This document shows positions 17,862-25,446 of a stretch of 64,000 nucleotides of DNA, piece by piece. This DNA is from Ilyomonas sp965199905 (GTDB lineage Bacteria; Bacteroidota; Bacteroidia; Chitinophagales; Chitinophagaceae), in NCBI GenBank assembly GCA_965199905.1, contig OZ241366.1, positions 4,092,001 to 4,156,000 of the forward strand, in the 5' to 3' direction. Under the pieces are notes generated by a model. The model did not search any database, was not told the DNA's origin, and saw only the letters and a list, made by a program, of their open reading frames with translations. The first letter of the stretch is position 1. Every line of letters begins with the position of its first letter. The position numbers were made by a program, and so were the translations under genes.

Positions 17862-18341
17862 TCAGTTCCGTTTTGCGCCGCCGCCCATTGGCTGCAGCAG
17901 GTGATGATTGCCTGCGCCACCTCCGTTTGGATGCCGCTTCTGCCACTCGTTACCCAGCATAATTTTAAACTCCTGCTGAGCCGTATATACCCGGTTTACT
18001 CTTTCGTCTGTATTTAATACACGCTTAAAATTGTCCTTGTACTTTTTGCGGACGTTTACAATGGCTTCCTGCTGCTTTACCAGGTCACCTGAATTGTCCT
18101 TACGGGCTTTTTTCAGTTCCTGGAGATAATTATTGTAAACCGGCCAAAACTTTTGCGCTTCGTCCGACGACAGCTTTAGTTTATCCGTCATAAAAGCAAC
18201 GCGCACGGCTTTAATATCATCGCCTTCCCTGTCATCATTATCCTGCGCTATACAAAAATATCCCTGCAGCAGCAACGACATCAGCAGCAGCGTTTTGCCA
18301 ATTTTGAATGTAATTTTAAATCCCGGTACTATTCGTTTCAT
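17862..18341 (-). CDS. Periplasmic Spy/CpxP-like protein
   Basis: A 159-residue exported protein, signal peptide to about residue 33 (ending CIAQ), then a charged helical region with DKLKLSSDEAQKFWPVYNNY and KRVLNTDERVNRVYTAQQEFK. That pattern of two helical repeats resembles Bacteroidota proteins of the Spy/LTXXQ type. I chose ATG 18341, which gives the best signal peptide; an earlier in-frame start at 18380 would overlap the upstream gene by about 65 bases. It is third in a sigma / anti-sigma-like / periplasmic protein operon, so it is probably a sensor or output of that circuit. Confidence 0.65.
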   Translation of the reverse strand: MKRIVPGFKITFKIGKTLLLMSLLLQGYFCIAQDNDDREGDDIKAVRVAFMTDKLKLSSDEAQKFWPVYNNYLQELKKARKDNSGDLVKQQEAIVNVRKKYKDNFKRVLNTDERVNRVYTAQQEFKIMLGNEWQKRHPNGGGAGNHHLLQPMGGGAKRN

Positions 18342-19005
18342 CGCTGGCGTTGTTTTCATTAAGATATTGCTGTATGTCATTGTCGCTTACATTGTTTAGC
18401 AGTTCCTGGTAAAGACCGGTTGAGCTGATGGTGCTTGTGTTTGATGCCGGTGCCACATCAATATCAGTTACAGAATTATCAAGATAATCAGCCAGGTCGT
18501 TGTCAGATACATTAGCCAAAGCTGCTGTATATTTTGCCGGCGAAACGCTGTCATCTTTGCCTGCAAACAAAACTACACCCGTAGCCACAATACCCGTTAC
18601 CACAGCGGCTGCCGCATACGTAATCCACTTCGCAGGGCGACGGCTCATCTTTATCACCGGTGCTTTCTCTTCCTTTTTCATCAGCGGTACGCTAAAGGTT
18701 TCAAAATAACCCTTCGGAACCGTGTATGGATTTACTTTTGGAATGCCGGCAAGAAAAGGCTCTATCTCTTCCAATTCCTGCTCAACTTCACTTTTAGCAG
18801 CGCTTTTTATTTTTTGTAAAATGCTATTTGCCAGGCCATCAAAGTAGTTTGACGGCGGTGCCGAAAAAGGCATCGCCGCCGCTACCGGCACATGCACCTT
18901 TTGGAGAATATCTTCTGCCAGTGTATCAAAATACTGCGGCGGCACCTGGTATGTATTTATATGCCTGATGCTTTGTAGCATATCAGGCAATTCGTTCGGT
19001 TCCAT
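18316..19005 (-). CDS. Anti-sigma-like single-pass membrane protein
   Basis: About 229 residues. The N-terminal half has two repeats of the form YQVPPQYFDTLAEDILQKV and SNYFDGLANSILQKI plus YTVPKGYFETF. One membrane helix follows (ITYAAAAVVTGIVATGVVLFA) and a periplasmic tail with the repeated motif NVSDNDLADYLDN / NVSDNDIQQYLNEN. It sits between an ECF sigma gene and a periplasmic Spy-like gene, which points to control of the sigma factor; no ZAS motif is seen. Start taken as ATG 19005, with a TTG at 19026 as the alternative. Confidence 0.65.
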   Translation of the reverse strand: MEPNELPDMLQSIRHINTYQVPPQYFDTLAEDILQKVHVPVAAAMPFSAPPSNYFDGLANSILQKIKSAAKSEVEQELEEIEPFLAGIPKVNPYTVPKGYFETFSVPLMKKEEKAPVIKMSRRPAKWITYAAAAVVTGIVATGVVLFAGKDDSVSPAKYTAALANVSDNDLADYLDNSVTDIDVAPASNTSTISSTGLYQELLNNVSDNDIQQYLNENNASDETNSTGI

Positions 19006-19064
19006 ATCTTCAATTTCAACGTTCAATTTAACAACAATTTACGACGGAAAACATAATCCCCGGT

Positions 19065-19610
19065 TTAATGGTTCTTCATGTATTCACTTACTTTTTTCAC
19101 AGCGTGGTGGTAGCTGGCTTTCAAAGCGCCTTCGCTTGTTTCCAGCACACGGCTCATTTCTTCATAAGGCATTTCATCGTAGTAGCGCAGGTTAAACACG
19201 GCTCTTTGCTTATCAGGCAATTGCTGAATGGCTACCTGAAGTTTCCATTCCAGCCGGTTGGCATCAAAGCCTTCATCGGCTTTTATCTTGTTCGAAAGCC
19301 CGTTTTCCACATCAGTAAAACTTACTGAAGCACGCTTTTTCTGCTGTTGCAAAAAGGTAAGCGATTCATTAGTAGCAATGCGATACAGCCATGTATAAAG
19401 CTGGCTATCCTCTCTAAAGTTATCCAGCGCATTCCAAACCTTGATGAACATATTCTGCAGTACATCATTCGTGTCGTCGTGCGTTACCACCATACGGCGC
19501 ACATGCCAGTACAGTTTCTCCTGGTATTTTTTTATGATGGCAGCAAACGCCCGCTCCTTCATGGCCGGCTGCCTGAACTGCTCTAATAATTCCTGATCAT
19601 CTTGCTGCAT
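19065..19610 (-). CDS. RNA polymerase ECF-type sigma-70 factor
   Basis: A 181-residue sigma factor with region 2 (HDDTNDVLQNMFIKVWNAL) and region 4 (NLRYYDEMPYEEMSRVLETSEGALKASYHHAVKKV). It heads an operon with the membrane protein and Spy-like protein downstream. By layout the trio is a transmembrane signalling unit; the stimulus is unknown. It is distinct in sequence from the sigma factor at 8820. Confidence 0.9.
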   Translation of the reverse strand: MQQDDQELLEQFRQPAMKERAFAAIIKKYQEKLYWHVRRMVVTHDDTNDVLQNMFIKVWNALDNFREDSQLYTWLYRIATNESLTFLQQQKKRASVSFTDVENGLSNKIKADEGFDANRLEWKLQVAIQQLPDKQRAVFNLRYYDEMPYEEMSRVLETSEGALKASYHHAVKKVSEYMKNH

Positions 19611-19953
19611 ACAGGGGACTATTTATTCTGAAATAAAAAACCCGCAGGTAGGATGTTTGTTTGTTCATGATGTTTAACAAGAAAACCGGAACCGCTGATT
19701 TTATCATATTCTTAAATGAGGCAGTGCCGCCGCTAACTAACGGCATCGCAAAGGGCTGCAAGTTAATTTATTTGACACACAAGTGAAAGGCAGCGCATGA
19801 GTTGGTAATATCTTACTTTGAAAACGCTGCACGTCATCTGCAATTATCCTCAGCAATGTTCTTAATAAATCATTGTTACGAGGGCTTTGTCCGGAATCTG
19901 TTCGTTACAATTTAAACTTATCAGAAGAATAAAGTATCGGTCCCTTTTAAAAT

Positions 19954-20060
19954 GAAATACAATTTTTATGTAACCGTCGTTCGTCTCTTTTTTGTGATCG
20001 ACAGTTGTTGCCATTCCCATCAAAGTCCCGGGCAATGATGTGGCTTTTAAACCACAAAAA
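19954..20060 (+). repeat. Dispersed intergenic repeat, copy 5
   Basis: Core TGTAACCGTCGTTCGTCTC, TGTGATCGACAGTTG, and the tail CCGGGCAATGATGTGGCTTTTA. It lies within the 650-base gap between the sigma gene and the PIG-L gene; the remainder of that gap shows nothing recognisable. Confidence 0.7.
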
Positions 20061-20262
20061 ATACGACAACAAAAGTCACACATAAACAACTATACATTTA
20101 TTAAAGCACTAGCTCCCAATCTTCATACCTTCAAAGCCAATTTCAAAAACACCCTCTGCACATAGCGTTTTTATCTGCACATCAACATTCAACGTCATTT
20201 CCTAACCGCCATTATACGATTAATGGCTAAGTTTGACATTTGAAAGCAGGCAGCTGATCACT

Positions 20263-22764
20263 ATGGAAAAACGACTTTGGGGTTTTATCCTTTTCTTATT
20301 TATTTCTTCTTTTCTTTTTGCACAAGCACCCGCCACTTACAACAGTGCTGATATTTATCTCGGGTTAAAAAAACTGAACGTGCTTGGCAGCGTACTCTAC
20401 ATTGCCGCGCATCCCGACGATGAGAACACAAAACTTCTCGCTTATTTCGCCAGAGAAAAACAATACCGCACTGCCTACATGAGTCTCACACGCGGCGATG
20501 GCGGGCAAAACCTTATTGGCGACGAGCAGGGCGTTGAGTTAGGGTTAATACGCACACAGGAATTATTATCTGCCCGCCGCATCGATGGCGCCGAGCAATT
20601 CTTCGGAACCGCTTACGATTTTGGCTTCAGTAAAAATGCCACCGAGTCTCTCAATATCTGGAACCACGATAAGATGCTCAGCGATGTGGTTTGGGTCATC
20701 CGAAACTTTCAGCCGGATGTCATTATTACACGCTTCCCACCCGATGAACGTGCCGGTCACGGTCACCACTGGGCGTCTTCTATTCTCGCCGCAGAAGCCT
20801 TTACTGCAGCGGCTGACAGCACTAAGTTTCCCGAGCAATTTAAGTATGGTGTAAAGCCCTGGCAGGCAAAGCGCATCTTTTGGAACACTTACAATTTTGG
20901 TGGTAACAATACCACCTCGCCTGCACAGCTAACGATGGACATTGGCACCTTCAACCCTTTACTGGGTAAAGGTTACGGCGAGGTAGCATCTGAAAGCCGC
21001 AGCCAGCACCGCAGCCAGGGATTCGGCTCGCTTAAACAGCGCGGGCAAAGCACCGAATATTTTTCTTTAACCAACGGTTCAACTGCAGCCCACGATGTTA
21101 TGGACAGCGTCAACACCACGTGGCAAAGAGTACCCGGCGGCGAAAAAATTCAAAGCGCGATTGATCGTATAATAGCCGGTTACGATTTTGCGCAGCCACA
21201 AAAAAGTATAGCCGGACTTGTGAAATTGTATAATGAAATCAACACATTAGCAGGTGGATACTGGCGGTTTAAAAAAAGCGAAGAAGTCCGCAACCTCATT
21301 GCTCAGTGCAGCGGTCTTTTTATGGAAGCGACGGCTAATAAACATTATGCAATAACCGGCGATACAATGGCAGTTTCTTTTACCATGAATAAAAGAAATG
21401 ATATATCTGTTACCGTGAAGTCAATCGAGCTGGATACTTACGATACCACGCTGAACACATCATTACTCCTAAATAATAATATTGTTATCAGTAGTCCTTT
21501 TATTGTAAGAAAAGACAAGCCCCTATACCAGCCTTACTGGCTGCGGAACGCACATAAACCCGGCAGCTTCAGCATCGATGATCAAATGCTTGTGGGCAAG
21601 CCCGAGAATGACGCTGATTACACCGCTGTCATCAATCTTATTATTGACGGCACTGCATTTAAATATCGTATACCGGTACAATACAAATATGCCGACCCGG
21701 CAAGGGGAGAAATTTATCAGCCGGTGCATGTGATCACCCCTTTTACCATTTCGGCTACTCCGGGTATTGCTTTATTGAACGTAAAGCCACAGAGCGGTAT
21801 GGCGCAGCAGCCCGAACTGAGAATAACCTTGAAGTCCAACATTAATGCTTCGCAGTTGCCGGTAACTATTATGGCTGAGCGGGAGAAGAACATTGTGTTT
21901 ACAAAAGATACGGTTCTTAATGCGGAAGCGGGAAAGGAATACATTTTTTCCCCGGATATAAAAAATACCGGCACCCAAAAAGGAAATGATTTTATCAATG
22001 TATCCGTTGGAGTAAAAGGTAAAGCAACTACATTAACTTACACGAACTACCTGCGCACCATTCATTACGAACACATTCCCGACATCAATTACAACTTAAC
22101 AGACAATGTTCACCTGATAACGGACGAAATAAAAACGGTTGGTAAAAACATCGGTTACATCACCGGCGCCGGTGATAAAGTTCCGCAGGCTCTGGAGCAA
22201 ATGGGATACACAGTGAAGCTGCTTGGCGAAAATGACATTACACCTTCAAACCTCCGGCAATTTGATGCCGTGCTGGCAGGCATTCGCGCTTATAATCTCT
22301 TTGCCTGGCTTCCCGCAAAGTATGATATACTAATGAATTACATTAAAGGTGGTGGCAATTACATTGTACAATACAATCAGCAGGACGTGGTTACGCAGAA
22401 CATCGGTCCATATCCATTCACCATCGGTCGCACACGCGTTACCGATGAAACGGCAGATATAAAGATGTTGCTTCCTGATAATTCCGTTTTCAATTACCCG
22501 AATAAAATCACATCTGCCGACTTTTCAAACTGGGTACAGGAGCGAAGCATTTACCATGCGCAAAACTTAGATGCACATTATATAACGCCCATCGGTTCGC
22601 ACGACCCGAACGAAGCAGAAAGCAATGGCAGCCTGGTTATAGCGCCGTATGGCAAAGGTAATTTTGTGTACACTGGTCTTGTGTTTTTTCGCGAGTTGCC
22701 AGCCGGTGTTCCAGGTGCTTATCGCTTGATGGCAAACCTGGTAGCCCTGCCAAAAAACAAGTAA
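20263..22764 (+). CDS. Secreted PIG-L (LmbE-like) deacetylase with long C-terminal extension
   Basis: An 833-residue exported protein: signal peptide (1 to about 21, ending LFAQ), then a PIG-L deacetylase domain (about 35-280) with the zinc-binding AAHPDDENTKLLAYF and GHGHHWASS. PIG-L enzymes remove N-acetyl groups from sugars or related amides. Beyond residue 400 come beta-rich segments and a C-terminal Rossmann-like part (NIGYITGAGDKVPQALEQMGY) resembling a glutamine-amidotransferase fold. I used ATG 20263, since the earlier TTG start at 20233 would bury the signal peptide. A 47-residue membrane protein gene follows by 3 bases. Confidence 0.85.
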   Translation: MEKRLWGFILFLFISSFLFAQAPATYNSADIYLGLKKLNVLGSVLYIAAHPDDENTKLLAYFAREKQYRTAYMSLTRGDGGQNLIGDEQGVELGLIRTQELLSARRIDGAEQFFGTAYDFGFSKNATESLNIWNHDKMLSDVVWVIRNFQPDVIITRFPPDERAGHGHHWASSILAAEAFTAAADSTKFPEQFKYGVKPWQAKRIFWNTYNFGGNNTTSPAQLTMDIGTFNPLLGKGYGEVASESRSQHRSQGFGSLKQRGQSTEYFSLTNGSTAAHDVMDSVNTTWQRVPGGEKIQSAIDRIIAGYDFAQPQKSIAGLVKLYNEINTLAGGYWRFKKSEEVRNLIAQCSGLFMEATANKHYAITGDTMAVSFTMNKRNDISVTVKSIELDTYDTTLNTSLLLNNNIVISSPFIVRKDKPLYQPYWLRNAHKPGSFSIDDQMLVGKPENDADYTAVINLIIDGTAFKYRIPVQYKYADPARGEIYQPVHVITPFTISATPGIALLNVKPQSGMAQQPELRITLKSNINASQLPVTIMAEREKNIVFTKDTVLNAEAGKEYIFSPDIKNTGTQKGNDFINVSVGVKGKATTLTYTNYLRTIHYEHIPDINYNLTDNVHLITDEIKTVGKNIGYITGAGDKVPQALEQMGYTVKLLGENDITPSNLRQFDAVLAGIRAYNLFAWLPAKYDILMNYIKGGGNYIVQYNQQDVVTQNIGPYPFTIGRTRVTDETADIKMLLPDNSVFNYPNKITSADFSNWVQERSIYHAQNLDAHYITPIGSHDPNEAESNGSLVIAPYGKGNFVYTGLVFFRELPAGVPGAYRLMANLVALPKNK

Positions 22765-22767
22765 GGA

Positions 22768-22911
22768 ATGAAGAGAAGAGAAGTGAGTATCTGGTTGCTG
22801 ATTGTATTGGGCGTTGGCATTGGAATTATTTTGAAAAACGTAAAACTTGGTTTAATAGTCGGGCTTGTTATCGGGTTGCTTGCCGGCGGACTGGCAAGTG
22901 GCAGAAAATGA
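22768..22911 (+). CDS. Small two-helix membrane protein
   Basis: A 47-residue open frame starting ATG 22768, three bases after the PIG-L stop codon. It has a basic start (MKRREVS) and two hydrophobic stretches (IWLLIVLGVGIGIIL and LGLIVGLVIGLLAGGLA) joined by a KNVK turn. Tight spacing, a strong terminator right after its stop codon and the clean two-helix pattern argue that it is real. Function unknown; it could be a helper of the upstream enzyme. Confidence 0.65.
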   Translation: MKRREVSIWLLIVLGVGIGIILKNVKLGLIVGLVIGLLAGGLASGRK

Positions 22912-22914
22912 AAA

Positions 22915-22946
22915 AAGCTAACAGTTATTACAGTTAGCTTCCTTTA
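22915..22946 (+). terminator. Rho-independent terminator after the PIG-L operon
   Basis: Hairpin AAGCTAAC - 10-base loop - GTTAGCTT, followed by CCTTTATTC. It lies just after the 47-residue membrane protein gene. Confidence 0.7.
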
Positions 22947-23049
22947 TTCTTTGTTTTAAATAACAAGTAAAATTTTTCATTGCGCTTAATAAAGACTTAA
23001 TTTCGCGTATCCAAATTTCTAAGGGTCAGTATCCTGTGAAAAATCTAAA

Positions 23050-23077
23050 AGCCTCGCAATTGCGGGGCTTTCTTTTT
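23050..23077. terminator. Bidirectional hairpin terminator
   Basis: AGCCTCGC - AATT - GCGGGGCT with T-rich tails on both strands. It probably serves the minus-strand gene ending at 23097. Confidence 0.7.
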
Positions 23078-23096
23078 ATCAGCTTTTTCTTTCAAA

Positions 23097-23564
23097 TTAA
23101 TACCAGCCGCCGCTAATATTACGAAACGGCCATGGAACCGTAATCAGGATAATCAGCAGCGCAAGAAAATAAAACAGCATCGTACGGTTGTGCTTCGCCT
23201 TATCACCAATCGGCTTCCTGCCCTGCGCTTTGCCTATGTGCAATAGTATAATTGAGAACAGCATTCCTGCCATGTGCTCAACGCCCCAAAAGCGGGCAGT
23301 CGGGTCTTGCATAGCCGCGCCAAAGCCGCCTGCATTTACAATGGAATGATAGCCTTTTGGCCCCCAATACCAAAGCGCTAAACCAATCAGCAACATAGTA
23401 TCAGCAATGATGATCAAAATAAGTCCCGTACGTGCATCGCTTTTAATAAACGGACGCTGCCCTGCCACCAGACTGTTGAAGATAGCAATGAGCAATAAGA
23501 GAAGTAAAATCCACCGCCCGATGCTGTGCGCATGTACTAAAGCATTGTATAAATCACCGTTCAT
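23097..23564 (-). CDS. Four-helix membrane protein, cytochrome b-like
   Basis: A 155-residue integral membrane protein with four hydrophobic helices. Conserved-looking histidines occur in or near helices (NALVHAHSIGRW near residue 10, VEHMAGMLFSIILLHIG near 100). Similar Bacteroidota proteins are often labelled cytochrome B, but haem binding is unproven. It is transcribed divergently from the TPR lipoprotein gene. Confidence 0.65.
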   Translation of the reverse strand: MNGDLYNALVHAHSIGRWILLLLLLIAIFNSLVAGQRPFIKSDARTGLILIIIADTMLLIGLALWYWGPKGYHSIVNAGGFGAAMQDPTARFWGVEHMAGMLFSIILLHIGKAQGRKPIGDKAKHNRTMLFYFLALLIILITVPWPFRNISGGWY

Positions 23565-23619
23565 TCTTTACCATTTTGATGGAAGTCAAAACTACGCTGG
23601 CACTCTATACTTTTGCAGC

Positions 23620-24426
23620 ATGACAAAAACTTTTTTTTTACTGGTGCCTTTGCTGTTAATAGTGGCTTGCAATAATGATGATAAAAAAACAGCAGCCGGC
23701 GATAAGAAAAAGGAAAAAGAAATTACACCGCAGGTGCAGGCGCTTCAGCAACGCGTGCAGCAATATCCCGACAGTAGCGGCCTGCGCATGAAGCTGGCTA
23801 TGGAATTAGACAGTCTGAACATGTATAAGCCAGCTTTAGTGCAAATGGATTCACTGATAAAAAAAGACAGCGCTAACTATGGCTTTTTGTTTACGCGCGG
23901 TCAGGTAAATGAGCATGCAGGTGATACAGTGAATGCGATGAAAGATTATGCTGCCGCTATTAATATTTATGCTTCGCCGGATGCTTTATTAAGTCTTGCA
24001 AACTTATATGCAGAGCAAAAAAATGCACGCAGTTTATTGCTTTGTAATCGTGTAAAAAGCATGGGCTTAGGCAGAGATTATGATGCGTCATCTGCCTTTA
24101 TTGCCGGTGTTTATAATGCACGCACCAGGCAAAAAGATATGGCTTTGAAACTCTTTGATGAATGCATCAGCAACGACTATACTTACATGCCGGCTTATAT
24201 AGAAAAGGGATTGGTGTATTTTGATGCAAAGCAGTATGCGCAAGCGCTTGATGTGTTTTCTTTTGCCGCAAATGTCAATCATTTATATCCCGATTCGTAC
24301 TATTACATGGGTCGTTGTTACGAGCTGATGAATAAAAAAGACAGCGCTGTTTTTTATTTCAAACAATCATTAGCGCTCGATAAAGAATCATCCGAAACAG
24401 CCGCTGCGCTGAAGAGAGTGGAGTAA
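23620..24426 (+). CDS. TPR-repeat lipoprotein
   Basis: A 268-residue lipoprotein with lipobox IVAC near residue 17, followed by a Lys-rich linker (DDKKTAAGDKKKEKE) and tetratricopeptide-like helical repeats. Examples are YKPALVQMDSLIKKDSANYGF and YAQALDVFSFAANVNHLYPDSYYYMGRCYELMN. TPRs bind other proteins; the partner is unknown. The start is ATG 23620, which alone gives the lipoprotein signal. A TACTTTTG box, matching the Bacteroidota -7 consensus, ends only four bases before the ATG, which would give a leaderless transcript. Confidence 0.82.
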   Translation: MTKTFFLLVPLLLIVACNNDDKKTAAGDKKKEKEITPQVQALQQRVQQYPDSSGLRMKLAMELDSLNMYKPALVQMDSLIKKDSANYGFLFTRGQVNEHAGDTVNAMKDYAAAINIYASPDALLSLANLYAEQKNARSLLLCNRVKSMGLGRDYDASSAFIAGVYNARTRQKDMALKLFDECISNDYTYMPAYIEKGLVYFDAKQYAQALDVFSFAANVNHLYPDSYYYMGRCYELMNKKDSAVFYFKQSLALDKESSETAAALKRVE

Positions 24427-24443
24427 TGAGGAACAGTAAAATT

Positions 24444-24562
24444 GGAAAATACAAAATACAGTTTTGGTAACCATCGTCCGTCGCTTTATTTGATCGTTCC
24501 TTGCGTTCGCCGCGGCGGATCAGGGTTCCGGGCAATGATTGGGCTTTTACCAAAGCGAAGAA
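24444..24562 (+). repeat. Dispersed intergenic repeat, copy 6
   Basis: Begins AAATACAAAATACAG, core GGTAACCATCGTCCGTCGC, GC-rich centre GCCGCGGCGG, tail CCGGGCAATGATTGGGC and an end AAAGCGAA. It lies between the TPR gene and rpe. Confidence 0.75.
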
Positions 24563-24671
24563 TAAACACTGATTTTAAAACTCACATTACACTTGCAAGT
24601 CAAAAGGATTATAAGATTGAATTCTTTTCTTTGCCTGATACTTACTACATAATTCCTAATACAATTATACT

Positions 24672-25322
24672 ATGCCTATCATAGCACCATCATTTTTAGC
24701 TTCAGATTTTTTGCATCTCGCAGAGCAGGTAAAACTCGTTAACAACAGCGCTGCTGAATGGTGTCATCTTGATGTAATGGATGGACGTTTTGTGCCGAAT
24801 ATTTCGTTTGGTTTTCCCATTATTGAAGCCGTGCGCAGCGCTACAAAAAAGCACTGCGATGTACACCTGATGATTGTAGAACCGGAGAAATATGTGGAAG
24901 AATTTAAGAAGGCAGGCGCCGATAGTATTCTCGTTCATTATGAAGCTTGCCCGCACCTTCACCGCAATATCGAACAGATAAAAAACTTAGGCATTATGGC
25001 AGGCGTTGTCCTAAATCCGGCAACACCGGTTGAATTCCTGAAAGATGTATTGCAATACCTCGATGTTGTCCTGATCATGAGCGTGAACCCGGGCTTCGGC
25101 GGGCAGAAATTTATTGAGCACAGCATAGATAAAATTAGCCAGCTACGACGCATGATTGATGAGAAAGGATATCATGCTTTGATAGAAGTAGATGGCGGTA
25201 TTTCATTACAAAATGCCGAGGCTGTTGTGCATGCCGGTGCGGATATTTTGGTGGCGGGAAGCAGCGTGTTTAAATCGGATGACGTGCTGGGAACGATTGA
25301 AACGATGAAGAACGTTGTTTGA
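24672..25322 (+). CDS. rpe: Ribulose-phosphate 3-epimerase
   Basis: A 216-residue (beta/alpha)8 enzyme interconverting ribulose 5-phosphate and xylulose 5-phosphate in the pentose phosphate pathway. The motifs are all present: APSFLASDFLHL, CHLDVMDGRFVPNISFG (catalytic Asp and metal His), CDVHLMIVEPEKY, SVNPGFGGQKFI and EVDGGISLQNA. It appears to be a single-gene unit preceded by an intergenic repeat. Confidence 0.96.
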   Translation: MPIIAPSFLASDFLHLAEQVKLVNNSAAEWCHLDVMDGRFVPNISFGFPIIEAVRSATKKHCDVHLMIVEPEKYVEEFKKAGADSILVHYEACPHLHRNIEQIKNLGIMAGVVLNPATPVEFLKDVLQYLDVVLIMSVNPGFGGQKFIEHSIDKISQLRRMIDEKGYHALIEVDGGISLQNAEAVVHAGADILVAGSSVFKSDDVLGTIETMKNVV

Positions 25323-25446
25323 TGTATGGTTTAATGTGGATGAAATTTTCTGTATCGCTAACTATTTATAGCTTGAGCTCCAACTCATTTTGTATTTTCT
25401 TTCTCCGCGGTTTTGTATTCTCCTGTATCTTTCCCACTGAACTAAC

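Noticed and set aside
19862..20089. Minus-strand frame of 75 codons between the sigma gene and the PIG-L gene
   Set aside because: It mostly covers the dispersed repeat copy at 19954 and has no support from other copies.
22915..22940. AAGCTAAC ... GTTAGCTT looks like a cassette core pair
   Set aside because: It is a short hairpin with a T-rich tail right after an operon, far from the array and with no arms; a terminator explains it.
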